From NCBI RefSeq assembly GCF_017562075.2, contig NC_054082.1, forward strand, positions 7,269,050 through 7,333,049: a stretch of DNA of 64,000 bases, in the 5' to 3' direction. Under the pieces are notes generated by a model. The model was given only the letters and a program-made list of their open reading frames with translations. It did not search any database and was not told where the DNA came from. The translations under genes and the position numbers were made by a program. This document shows positions 49,511-61,416 of this stretch, piece after piece. This stretch comes from Anopheles merus. Its lineage: Eukaryota; Arthropoda; Insecta; Diptera; Culicidae. Within the stretch, counting starts at the first letter, position 1. Each line of letters starts with the position of its first letter.

Positions 49511-51993
49511 TATGATTATCGATGACCGAAAAAAGGGTTTTGCTGCGTTCCAGCAATATTGGCTACATATCACTGTGCTGCGATGGTGCGTTTTTCCCTC
49601 CATTGCGTGGAGATGGGTGGACACAACCGAAAAGCGTTCCTCCATTGCCCTGTCTGCACGTTCGGCCGGTCCTGAAGGCACAACACTTTGATGAATTTTT
49701 CATGAGCCTTTTCATGGGAATGATGTGTCGTGATGGAGAGGATGTTCCCTTTTTTGTTTTGGTAGCTGTACGGTACAGTTTCCCTCCCATAGAGCCTCGC
49801 CTGTGGTCTGCGTTGCTTCCGAAAGCATGTGGTATAAATCAATTGGGAAAAATTGGAAACATTGATTTAAATACGATTTTAAATGTTATCATATTTCCTT
49901 GCGGCAACGTTACGCCTTGCGGTATGGGGCACAGTTTTTGGAGGAGCTTCATTTTTCTCCCCATTTCACTTACTAGCACTGGAAATACACGACGCTCGGG
50001 TCTGTCGTTTGTTCATAATGTGCCCCTTACGCGCAGCACAAAAGCTTTCCCTTCCCGGTTTTCAATTTACCGGGGCCGGAACTTTTGGACGGAAAATTTG
50101 TCAGTTCCGCTACCGCTAAAACTCATCCTGCAAGCCCAACATTGAATGGCGCAGGGCAAAGGTAGATGAGGCAGCATGAAAGTGCATTTTCCTAAGGCCA
50201 CCTCTACTCCACCCGCAGGGCACATTGAAGTGTGTTGTGATTTTCGGCTGTGCCCCGGCCCAATACGGTGGTAGTGGTGCAGGTTGTGAGTGATGTTTTC
50301 TTTCCCCCCTTCTTTTCCCCTCCCCCCATCCCCCCGGACCGTGTGCGATTCTTGGGCGTGATTGTGGCAGGTCACGTTTGCCTTCACTCCGTAACGGGTG
50401 GGGTTTTTCTCGGCTAAAGGAATGGCGCAAAAGGTAAAAGTTTTTAATTTAAATTAGTTTCGCATTAACATTCTTCTCGAAAGAAAGTTTTCCTATTTCG
50501 TTGTCGGTGGCGGCGCTTCCAGGTAGCTGCTGCCGCACCGCACGGGACTGCTGATCCCGCTGAGGATGATTTCATTTCCACGCCTTGGCTGCCCTTGGGT
50601 GCCCCAGAGTGGCAAAAGAAAAGATTGGAGCGTCGAGTTTTTGACTGGAAGGGAATGGCAGCCGTACTATTGTTTTGCTGCCAGTGGGATGGGACGAGGT
50701 GCGCTTGGATAGAATTTTATGCCTCGCTGCACTTGTGATTGATATTTAGTGAAACAAAAAGCCAGAAATCCGGTCGGTCGAAGTTGCTTCATCAGTGCCA
50801 AGGTAGGGAAGCATCGTTCAGGCGGGAACAGGGTAGATAGTGAGCGAGTAAAGCACAGTTCCGTTTTCAGTAAAGGCAGAGCGAAAGGAATTGTATAAAC
50901 CGAGGTACGTTTTTGCCGGTGCGAATGCTTCTCGCTGGAGTAAGGGAGATTGGTGTTGATTGGTGTTACGTTTCAAGTTAACGCAAGGTGTGGAAGAAAT
51001 GAGATGATCGATATTTCGCCCATTCATCGGTGCGTTTACTTTTGATTGAGTTTTGTTTTTCTGATTTCGACTGCCGGTTGTTGTCGGAAAGAGAGTTGGA
51101 AAATCTCTGCTAGGAACGGTAACACGGTAAAAACTTTGCTGAAGTTTGTTGCAGTAAGCTTTGTAAAGCATCTTATCGATTGGCATTTCCGAGGACTTAT
51201 CTATTTGATGGTGGATCTTTGTTGTTTTGCTCTTAAAGTGGGAGAGGAAATCGGGTAAATTTAAAACTTATTAAACACAGTTGAATTTTTGCTTGATTGA
51301 GCCTGTTCTTCCAACAAAAAGCTAGCGCTGAATAGTAGTAGGCAAGGAAGGAGTAATAAAGTTTGAGCTATAATTCCTTTTGAGTGATTTAATATTTGTT
51401 TTTTGAAGGAAATTTATATCCATTGGAATTGCTATGGATGTCTCGTTACCATGTTTACTCACTATTTTTCCCCAACGATTATAACACAAGCAAAGTGGAT
51501 TGAAAAACACGAAACGCAACCCTCCCTCCGCCCCATTGCAATATGAGCGATGTTTTGCAATTTTTCCAATTTTGCGTATCGTGCTGCTTGCGAGGAAAAA
51601 GTTTTACATTTTTCCCTATCGAAACGGTGCCACCCACGGCACGGCACGGCACAGCTGGCAGCTGGCTGGTTCGAGTATATTGCTCGCGTTTCTTCGCCCT
51701 TCTCTTGCCCTGTGCCTTTGCTCACCTATTTGCCAGTTTGATGTCGAAGATGCAAAAGTTCACCCGGAAGCATTCAAATTCTAATTTATGTTTGCATGCA
51801 TGCATACGTTCTGATATGATTTTTGGTGTGTTTCGTCATTTTTGTTGTTTTCTTTTTTTCTCGAGTTTGTTATGTGCTTCTTGCTATTGCCGTACGTCGT
51901 AAGACAATCTGGAAAGTCGTTTTATCTAGTAGAAGTGAAACTTTTACCGCCTCCACTTGTTTCCACGCAAGATCATTTGTGTGTACCCATACA

Positions 51994-51994
<1 letters not shown>
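49511..51994. other. Noncoding interval
   Basis: The 207-codon frame at 49522-50145 starts with ATG just after the GA array but contains no recognisable domain and overlaps open frames on the minus strand. I do not call it. Confidence 0.45.

Positions 51995-52037
<43 letters not shown>
51995..52037. repeat. (AC)21 microsatellite
   Basis: A perfect 43-bp array, CA on plus. Confidence 0.97.
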
Positions 52038-52039
<2 letters not shown>

Positions 52040-55000
52040 ACGAATAAATGTGAATGCTCAACTGGAGCTTTGCAGTGCTTTTTGCCTGTGTGGTGTGCTG
52101 GGTGTTTTCAACGTTGTTTATACGGGTTATGTAGAAGAAACGACCACGACGACGACGATGATAAGCGCAGCAAAGCAAATCAGCATAAGAAATAGACGGC
52201 GTGCGTCACCATCTGCCCCCAAACTTGCCAGTGGCGCAGCCATTATTCGTTCGGTATGCTTTGGGCGGGTTTCCCGTGCTTTTGCACCTTGTTTGTGTTG
52301 CGTTGGCAAGCAGAAAAGTTGTAAAAAAGTTCTGATTATGCATGACGGCTCGGTTTGTGACGTTGGCGTTTCTGTATTTGTGTGTGTGTGTATGGCTGTA
52401 TGGTATTATCAGACTAAATGGCCCGGTTAGACCCCGCGTTTCGTAGGTTCGTAAAACTTGCCTATCTGGTGCTGTTTGATCTAGGCACTCGCGTTGTTTG
52501 TTTGGAATTAAATGATAAACGCACATTTTCTGACACGCCAGCTTTGGCGGCGCGGCAAGATCATTGGTACCCGTCGCGGATGAAATGTGACGCGGTATGG
52601 TAGCAAACAAACAACGCGCGAGAGAAGGCGCGAGTGCATAAGGGAAGGCTTGCATGACATTTGGATAGGAAAATAGCTGTGTAGCTGTGTTAGTGTTTTA
52701 CCGAGCAAACGGAAGTCATGTGTATAGCTTTTTTACTCCTTTTCATTAGTTGCTTATAGTTACAAGCATAGATTATGGGACAATATGAGTAACGTTATTG
52801 TTTGCTTACTAAAGAATAAAATGTTAATTAAACTTACTTAAAAAAATGCTCATTGATTGGGGAATGTTTGAGATAAAAGTTTGTTCTTTTCCTAATGAGA
52901 CGTTCGATGATGTTTGATGTGAGATTTGATTGACAGATTCAGTTTTTTACATGCAATTTACCTAGAAAACATGTTAAATTACTCAAAAACGAGCAATAGT
53001 ATTCCCAATTTATCTTATAAGATTTTTGTCTCTTTCATAACATTCCACATTATTTGGAAGACCATTAAATGCAATTCAGTAATGCAACCCGGTTGCAAAG
53101 CCGCAGCATGTATCAAATGCGTCGCTGTGATGCTTTTACTTATCTCGCAAAGGATTCAGTTGCTCCACAGAACGGATACAAATGCGCGTTCGATTTGATC
53201 TGTTCGGTTGGATTTGAAGCGAGAGAGAGAAAAAATGCGCAATGTGATCGTAAGGCAGACAGAAAAAGTAATCCTCGTTTTTTCTCCTTCAGTTTCTGTT
53301 AACCATCCATCCACCCAACGGGTGCACCTTTTGTTGTTGACGAGTTTTCATTTGCGAATCTTACCCCGTCGTACCTCGGTGCGCACACCTGGATGTGTTA
53401 GATTGAGCCCGGAACATCCCAGTTCGCTGCCTCCTGTGCCGGCGTGTACTGCAGCCTCTTTTTTTGTTGTTCCTGTACCCTTTTAATATTGGTGCCATTC
53501 ACTGGTGTGTTTGAGGAAAGAGACCTTCCATTTTTTGTGTTCGGGCCTGTGTGTGTTTGTCTGTGTGGCCTCGTTTTCGATCGCAATCAGCCATACTTTG
53601 ACCTGCGAATGCAGCGTTTCACTGCTTGCAATGAATGCAGCAACTGCATCCGAACATCATTCCCTTCCTACACCGAGCGCCAGTATCGGCAAGCTACTCG
53701 CATTTCAAATCATGATTGCCAGCATACCGATTTATGGCCCATACACACACACACACACAAGCTCGCACAAAAACACACCGACAGTGTGCAGAGAGTGTAT
53801 GTTCCCGGTTATGAAGCGACCCAACACGGCTCGGGCGCATCTGGGTCGAGTTTTTGGGGCAGCTTTTTCCCAATGTCTGCCATATTCCAACCGTGCAAGG
53901 GCGTGTGCGTAATGGACATATGCGAGTGGCCGTCAAATGGAGGGGGTATAATTTGATTTAATTTTCGTAGTTTGGAAGCGGATGCATTTGGAAGGGATTT
54001 CGTTCTTGTTTTTCTGTTATTTTTTTTTGCGTTTGCCATAGACCACGCTTTGTCGATTGTTGGAAAATGGAAGCGCTGAGACAGCGTTCCATAAAACTCT
54101 TCTCGGCCGTGTTCGGGTGTTTGGTTTCGGTACGTGAACCGGTTCCAAATCAAACGCATCGATAAATGTGCAACGAATGGGATAGTTGGGGGGAATTTTC
54201 GTTCTAATTTCTCTCACAACACACTCATCATGCTCGACGAGCATCCATCGCAACCTTCCATATTACGTTTCAAGTTGGTTGGAATGTTTAGTTAGCAGAT
54301 TTTCTTCCAAAAGCGTTTGATTTGCATTATATAGTTGGTCCCTTTTCGATCCAACGGATCCAATTACTAGTCAAACCAGTGGCCAAATTTCCAAAAAAGT
54401 TGTAAACTGCTGTTTTGTACAGCAGCACTCATTTGCAATACGACACCAGTGCAGTGGCTGGTGTAAATAGTGTGTTTGATGATGGTTTATGAATTGTTTC
54501 GCGGTTGATGGACGTTGTATCGAGAGCGTCAGCAATTAAACAACTCCTCCGGCCCTTCTGTACCCATGCAGGTTCAGCCCAGAGTGCACTGGCTAGATGG
54601 ACGGTTCTGTATCGGGCATTGCCACAGCCGGTATTGACCGGTACCCGGTATCGTTGCCGTGTTTAATTGGCGTATTGTTACAACGATGAGTTATTAAAAT
54701 TCAGGAGATCATGTGAGCCGATCGGTGAAGTTGAGTGAGTTTATTTGTCTGCTATTGTCTGGTTAGTGTGGTGCGGGTGGTCAATAAAGTGATTTAGGTA
54801 TGGGTTTATTGAGGTGTAAAATCATCCATCATGCGGGTTTGGTAGGGTACCGTGCTCTATAGGTTTGTTTGTGCAATGTAATGAAATTATTAGAGCAGAC
54901 TTTTGCGGATAGTGCGATGCAAAAGTTCGCTTGTTTAGAGTTTCAGTTTATGTTGGAGGAAAGATTCTATTAGCAGGTTTTTCGAGGTGAAAAATATGAA

Positions 55001-56842
55001 ACGTAGCTAATGAGTAATCAAGTTTCTGTATGAACTTTCGCTATAACTATGCCACTATTAAAACGGAATATTTTTCTTTTGATAAATATTGGTTATCCAT
55101 TAAGAGAATTCTTATAACCATAGACTTGGATGGCTGTAAGCTACGAAAGTTTTACTAGTAAATGCAGGTATTCTTTCCATGAGAAAACACTATTGATAAA
55201 ATGGATCGCTCATCACCGCGTGTAGCATAAAACCATCGTACCACACGTTGCACAAAACATGTCCGACTGTTCGCACACTCCTGACAGCTCTACCTTTTTG
55301 TTTCGCTGTCGCGGGGATGAAGCAAAAAACCGCTCCCCCACGATTAGTTTAGGACAATGTCGAACATGACAATCTATCCAGCGCCATGCCCTCGAACGCT
55401 GTCAGAAAGATACAACGCTTGTAACGAAAGCAATTTGTTCGATGACGGTCTTGCTACAAACAATCCGCCATAAAGCATTGTAGAACAACCCAATCGACAC
55501 ACGATCGACACGTTGTGTGAAGCGGATGGTAGATGGAAGCGAGTAAAGAGAGGCTAACAAAAAAAAACGTTTTGGATTTTTGTTCTTTATTTGCACTCCG
55601 ATCAAACACACGGGTACAGCCGGTAACCAGCACCACTGTGGTCGAAACAAAAGACGGGCGAGCATTATTTGGGCGTAAACGATATTTTCATCCCATACGG
55701 CAGGACGCTTGGAGCATACTTTTGTTCTCGCCCGAAAAGAAGCTTCCCGCAGTGGTTGGCCGCCTGGCAAAAGGATAAAACACAACTTGAGCAATTTATA
55801 TATATATGTATGTGTATCGAAAGAGTGGAGTGCAGCTTAAAGCTTGTCGTTCGCTTGGCGCATCGAGTTTTATTCTCTCTGCCTCGCTGCCTTCGCCTGG
55901 CCCAAGTGGATAATGGATAATACAGTGGTTATACACAGTTTGACCATCCATTCGCTTTCGATCGAGCTGGCGGTGGACGCTTTACGGGGATGACCATGTG
56001 GTGAACGGGACGGCGGCCCAAGCGGATGCCGAAGCTGACAAGGATGGCCCAAGGCAATTTATGCAGCGCTAGCGGCAGCCCAGATTTAGGTCAGCCATAA
56101 ATTTGGATTAAGAGTTTAAAACGGTTAAAAGCAAAAATATGGTCCCAACAGCGTCCCCAACGGCGACTTGACGGTCCTTGGGAGCCAGTTCCGTTCGGAC
56201 CCGACATTATTTCGGGAGCTGTTGAGTGTGTGTGTGTGTGAGCACTTTCATTGTATTGAACGGCAGGGAGGGGTTGGGAGGGGTTTAAGCTTGTGCTTGC
56301 AACAAGAGGACCTTATTTAGTGTACTGCAGGCACGCTTGTCACCAATCACCAATCGATCCCTCCCCGTTTTTTGAAGTGGATTATCTCCGTCGAGCGGAT
56401 ATTCTTTTTTTTGTGCCACCGGAGCGAAAGCGTGAAGTGTGAAGTAGAATTATGTCACTGGTTTTTTTTTTTTTGGTACCAGACCACAGTACCTTTATTT
56501 ATTACACCGTGCTTTTGTAAAGTATTGTTCATCTTAAAAATACAGTAGAGGGAAAAGAGGTATAATAGATCATATTTCATTCTGTGCCAGCGCTCTGAAT
56601 TGATCAATTCTCGGAATTTTAATAACCCACTACATCGCTGGCCAAAGATGATTTTGCTTTGAATTATGGCGTGGCCCGCATGCTTAATCCATAAAAAAGA
56701 TACCACCGGTGCGCGCCCATAACCCGAGCCCGAGCAACCTGAAATTAAGCCTAGAGAAAGAGAGACAACGAAGCGCAAAAAAAGAGGCCACAATCAGTCT
56801 GCAACGTCTGCTCGTAAATCTTTAGTGAAGGCGAAGTAATTT
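52038..56842. other. Noncoding interval
   Basis: AT-rich at 52740-53060 and 54840-55230. A CA tract lies at 53743-53759. No gene or RNA is recognised. Confidence 0.5.
53743..53759. repeat. (AC)8 tract
   Basis: Short AC array read directly. Confidence 0.9.
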
Positions 56843-56872
56843 CTGCCCAGACTCCGACTGCCCAGACTCCGT
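56843..56872. repeat. Two-copy 15-bp tandem repeat
   Basis: CTGCCCAGACTCCG occurs twice back to back with a one-base spacer difference. Confidence 0.95.
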
Positions 56873-58025
56873 TCCGGCCTTTAAGTAAGCTAGCCCATTT
56901 GGCAGGGGTGGGGTGTACCAGAAAAAGAAACGGCTGCCACACTCCAAGAAATGCCAAGGGTAATAACATTGATCGGAGGCCATGGTCGGTACATTCTTCC
57001 GCCTAGCAACTTCCCGCCTCCTATTTTGGAAGGGCAGTAGAGCTTTGCATTCTTCGCAGCTGAATGGGCAGTTTCGGGCAGCAAGCGCAGCCCAAGAAGC
57101 TCCATAAACCACATCGATCCCGTCCCGGAGAGGGGCGGATCCACGAAAGGGGAGTTGATGGAACGGGTGGGAAAAACTCAAAAATAACCGCTCACAAATT
57201 GCCCCACGGGGTTATTGGACTAACGGGGGAGTGGTGGTGCTGGTGGTGGTGAAAGGATGAGAGTTTACGTTGTGGTTGGGGTTGGGGGCTGGGGAGAGGG
57301 ATTTCCACTGGTTAGTGATTGGTTTTTCTCGGTCCCTATCTCCCCACACCCGGGATTCCCGTTGGTCTAGGATTCCGTTCGCCGAGCTAGGAGTGGGGCG
57401 TTCAGGGAGTGGAGTTTCTTCTCTGTTGATGTATTCAATCTTGGTTTATTAACCAATAAAGTTGAAAATCTTGGCCAGACCTTGCACGCTATCGCTGGCC
57501 CTGGTGGTGCTCGAACACTAGTTTCAAGCTTCGTTTTTGCTGCTCCATTCCTGGAAGAGGCTCAAAGCGGGCAAGATAACATTGGCATTGGGTTAAACGA
57601 TGGGGACACAAAGGAAAATCCACTCCCCGTTCCGTCGCCGGACGCTCAATAGTCTACCTGCGCTCGACCGGAAGTTGGGTTGAAGCGCAAACACTCGCAC
57701 ACAAACATACACACAAACACATAAATGCAAATGGTTTTTCCGCTAGCTGCCCTCAGCAGCAGTAGCAGCTATGTCGTCGTGCTTGTGCGGCACGTCGTTT
57801 GTCCTGCCCGGCGTGGGGACCGATCTGTTGGCCGGCCGGTTCCGGCAAGAGCGATAGTAGTGCTGCTCCACCCGCTGTGTTGCTCGTGGCGGGCTGCTGT
57901 GGTCGAATGTTCGAACGATTTTTCAACTTCCCATACACACACACACACACACACGTGCGTCTTCCACTATTTCACGCTCAAACGAGCACGTCCAAGAAAA
58001 TTGTTTCCCTCTCTTTCTCTTATAG
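56873..58025. other. Noncoding interval
   Basis: GGT/GTG-rich patch near 57231-57252 and a CA tract at 57935-57954. No gene is supported. Confidence 0.5.
57935..57954. repeat. (AC)10 tract
   Basis: Perfect 20-bp array. Confidence 0.95.
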
Positions 58026-58188
58026 GCCGGAGTCCCGTTCGTTCGTGCTCATTTCCGGCGCTTTTGCATCGTGCCAGCGCCAACCTTTCCAAGCAATTTT
58101 TCCACTCGAGCTCACGGCCAAACTTTCCGCGAATGCTGTGTGTGTGGTGGGCAGGGGGAAGATGAACAATTTTATTCATATTCATTGA
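58026..58188 (+). other. Acceptor-like signal with short open frame
   Basis: A strong pyrimidine tract ends in CTCTTATAG at 58025, with CTCAAAC as a possible branch site upstream. A frame of 53 codons follows to TGA at 58186-58188. There is no matching donor or poly(A) signal close by, and the peptide is not recognised. Confidence 0.15.
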
Positions 58189-58290
58189 TTTTTCCCTTCC
58201 CCCCACACAATCGTTCGAGCACAAACACACGCCCCGTAGAACAGTTCAATATTAATATCGAGTGTTTTTTGTTGTAGTCGTTGGTGTATG

Positions 58291-58309
58291 CTGTTGTTGT
58301 TGTTGTTGA
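58291..58309. repeat. (TGT)n tract
   Basis: TGT trinucleotide repeats, read as CAA on the minus strand. Confidence 0.9.
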
Positions 58310-58606
58310 GACTGCTAGACCAATCTTGAGCCGGCGGAGGAAAACATGGAAAAGGACAAGGGAGTGGAAGGGAGGAAACAGGGCGGGTAGATTGTGTCTG
58401 GAATATTTTTGCGATTCGTTTGCTTGCTTTCATCACACCGACCGACCGTAACGACCGGAAACTGACCCAATGAAGGAACCGCTTCACTTCTTTCCGGTAG
58501 CAACGTCTCCCTTTCCTCCCTTGCTGCTCTCAAACCCGATGGCGGACCCCTTGGATACGGTCGAAATTGTCTGTCGTGTTCCAATGAAAGTTTCTGTGCT
58601 TTTCAA

Positions 58607-58610
<4 letters not shown>

Positions 58611-58639
<29 letters not shown>
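58611..58639. repeat. (AG)14 microsatellite
   Basis: A perfect 29-bp purine array. Confidence 0.97.
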
Positions 58640-58643
<4 letters not shown>

Positions 58644-60291
58644 AGAAAGGGCAAACAAAAATCGAGTGTTGTGGTTGCGGACAGCAAACGGGGCGACGGA
58701 TAAGCAGGCCGAAGATCAACTGGCGATGATTCTTTTATTATTGAGAGTTCATCTTGCTGTTTGTTTTCTTGCTGCTGTGGATGGTGGCTTTATTTTCTTC
58801 TGCACCCCGGCTCGTTACGGTTTTGTACGTGGCTGCTTACCTTTTTTTTTTCGTTCGTTGGAATGCTGCGTCAAAAGCCTCATCGAAAATGGGGTTCTTT
58901 TTCGAGCACTTCCCGTTCGTCCCGGTTTATCAGCTTACCGCGCAACCCGCCATTAGCGAGATCAAACCAAACCAAAGAGGGAGAGAATGGAAGGTCCTTA
59001 GGAACCTCTCCACCTCATACCTCAACAAATCACTTGAGCAGCTAGTCAATTAACCTATTTTACACCTTCACTAGTGGGGCCTAGGTGGTGTGTGACCCGG
59101 CGGAGGCAAAAAGCTGATAAAGAAGTGCTGAAACTGACGCTGGTTATTCGAGTGTTTTTTGTGTGTGCTTCCTCCCGAGCATTGTTTGCTGGCGCCGTGC
59201 GTCAGAATAATCGCAAGAAAGCTACCGTTGGCTGATGAGGCAAGAACCTTCGGTGAGGGAGTCCCACCGAGAGCGAGAGTGGGGAAAAAATAACATAAAA
59301 CAATTTATCATCTCATTAGACGCAAGAAGAGTGGGGATGGGTTTCAGGTGGTTTTGCGGCAGCTTCTCCCGGTCCAATCGGTTTTGTGTGCTCATCCTGG
59401 GGACGTGCCGAGCGCTAAAGCTGGGTCGAACAGGCGGAAACAATGGTGGAAAAAATAACACATGCACAAAAACATCCTACCGTTCCGACAAAAGGCTCGT
59501 TTCGGTGAGTGTACTGGGTGGCATGGCCCTAGCGGAGGGATGTCGGACAAAAAGTCGCGGCTCAGCGGGGAAGTGTTTGCAACAGGACAAACAAAAAAAA
59601 AGAAAAGAAAGAAAGACAGCTTCAAGAAGCTGAAGTATAAAGCCGAAGAAGGGAGTCGTTTCCACCCGTCGACTTTTTCGCATCGAGACGAAACGATCAT
59701 TATGTGGTAACGGATGGCGAATGTCAAGGGCGGTCCGTGATGGGCGGTGGTGTGCGTCAGGTGCCAGGTGCCAGGAAAGGCAGGTGAAAGGCATTTTGAA
59801 TAACCCGTTGTGTTTACGGGGGCGGGTGGACGCGCGCAAGCATGTGGACGCAGGTTGACGGATGTAGCGATACGGCGCGATAATGAAAGGGTGGATCACT
59901 CACACATACACACTCCAAAATCCGACTCTTCCGACACAGGGCGTCGGGGAGGGGAGTTTCCGTCTTCGGAGAGTGATAAATTATCTTTCTTATCGAATTT
60001 ATTTTGCCGTCGCCAATATTTTCACCGTGGCTTGTCGGCTTGTCTTCCTTGAGCCGTTGAGGCGTTTGTGTTGTGGGGCGTGAGGCGTTATTTTCTTTCC
60101 GCGTCCTTGCTGGGATATTCTAATGGTGGCGAATTGTCTAACGCCAAGGTGGAATTTTGTGCCTCACCTGTCGAGCGTATTTTTCACCGACGTACGGTGG
60201 TGGTTTCGCCTTTCTTTTCGCCCGTTTGTGCTGTGCGCCGGTGTGCCTTCGCGCGAAATGAGACGACCTGACGGTGACCTTAATTTCAGCA

Positions 60292-60317
60292 ACACACACT
60301 CACACACACACACACAC
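60292..60317. repeat. (AC)n tract, one interruption
   Basis: AC runs interrupted by one TC. Confidence 0.92.
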
Positions 60318-60511
60318 GCCCTTTCTCATCAAGCGGTGCGCTGTGTGACAGTCGATTAGGGAGCAGTTGGGAAATTAATATAAAGCGATAGAGTTGGGCT
60401 TCCGTTTTTCATGTTGCGCTTCCCTGTTTTTTCTTCTTCGTTTTCAATTATCCAGCCCAATAGCGAAAAGTGGCAGCAAAAAAACGGCTTCACTGGTGGC
60501 TATTTAGTGGT

Positions 60512-60533
60512 GGTGGTGGTGGTAGTGGTGGAG
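60512..60533. repeat. (TGG)n tract
   Basis: TGG repeats with one TAG. Confidence 0.9.
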
Positions 60534-60840
60534 CAAAAACTTATTGCAATAAACCTCCCGGGTGTCCCGAGCCGAGACTTGATGCCATCGTTTTTTTCAG
60601 CTACTCTCCTCTTCGCATGTTAACGGCATCGTGCTTTACAGCTCAGGCGATGCATTCTGTCTTGGTAGCGCCGTGGCCGTGTTGGAGCGTCTTTTCAGCC
60701 CTTGGTGGAAAAGAAAAGCGTGAACTTAAAATTAAATATTTGGGGCCATCGTATTTGGTGGGCTTGGTCGTGCCCGGTGCCTGAACGGTGTAAAGCAGCA
60801 ACCAGCAAAGGAAGGGAGATAAAAGCACACACATACACAG

Positions 60841-60843
<3 letters not shown>

Positions 60844-60886
<43 letters not shown>
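60844..60886. repeat. (AC)21 microsatellite
   Basis: A perfect 43-bp array, bounded on both sides by AGCATACAC-like sequence. Confidence 0.97.
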
Positions 60887-60887
<1 letters not shown>

Positions 60888-61394
60888 CATACACTTGTGC
60901 GATAAAAGTTTTACTCAGTATGTTAACAGTTTAGCGAAGCGCCACCGGAATAATCCCTTAGGGAGGAGTGAGAAGCAGTGGATGGGTATGGCGAGCTAAG
61001 AGGGTAGTTTCTTTTTTTTACTTTTAAAAACAATATCTTAATAGAGCGTGCCAGTCCGTTGATTGGCGTTTAAAGATAAATGCGGGAAAAGACTAAGGCC
61101 AATGAATTTGGGTAATTTAAAAAGAACATTTTGTAATTAAAATGATTTTAAAGCATAAAGGAAAGTTTCAGGAAAACTTTAATGATAGGACACGTTTTCA
61201 TTGCCGTGAATGTGCTGCTGTTGACTTAATTATCTATTCACTACTTTTCTACTCTTTTACATGAAAGTTTTATGAAAAGCGAACTACATCTCTACATACG
61301 AGTTGATGAATGGATGGGATCTTCTTCGATGACACAATGTCATGTTTATGCTGCAGTAGACAATAAAAACACAGCATTCAGTGCAATTGTTGCT

Positions 61395-61416
61395 GTCTCT
61401 CTCTCTCTCTCTCTCT
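61395..61416. repeat. (CT)11 tract
   Basis: Perfect CT array. Confidence 0.93.

Noticed and set aside
49522..50145. 207-codon ATG-started plus frame
   Set aside because: No recognisable domain, overlapping open minus frames, and position directly after a GA array.
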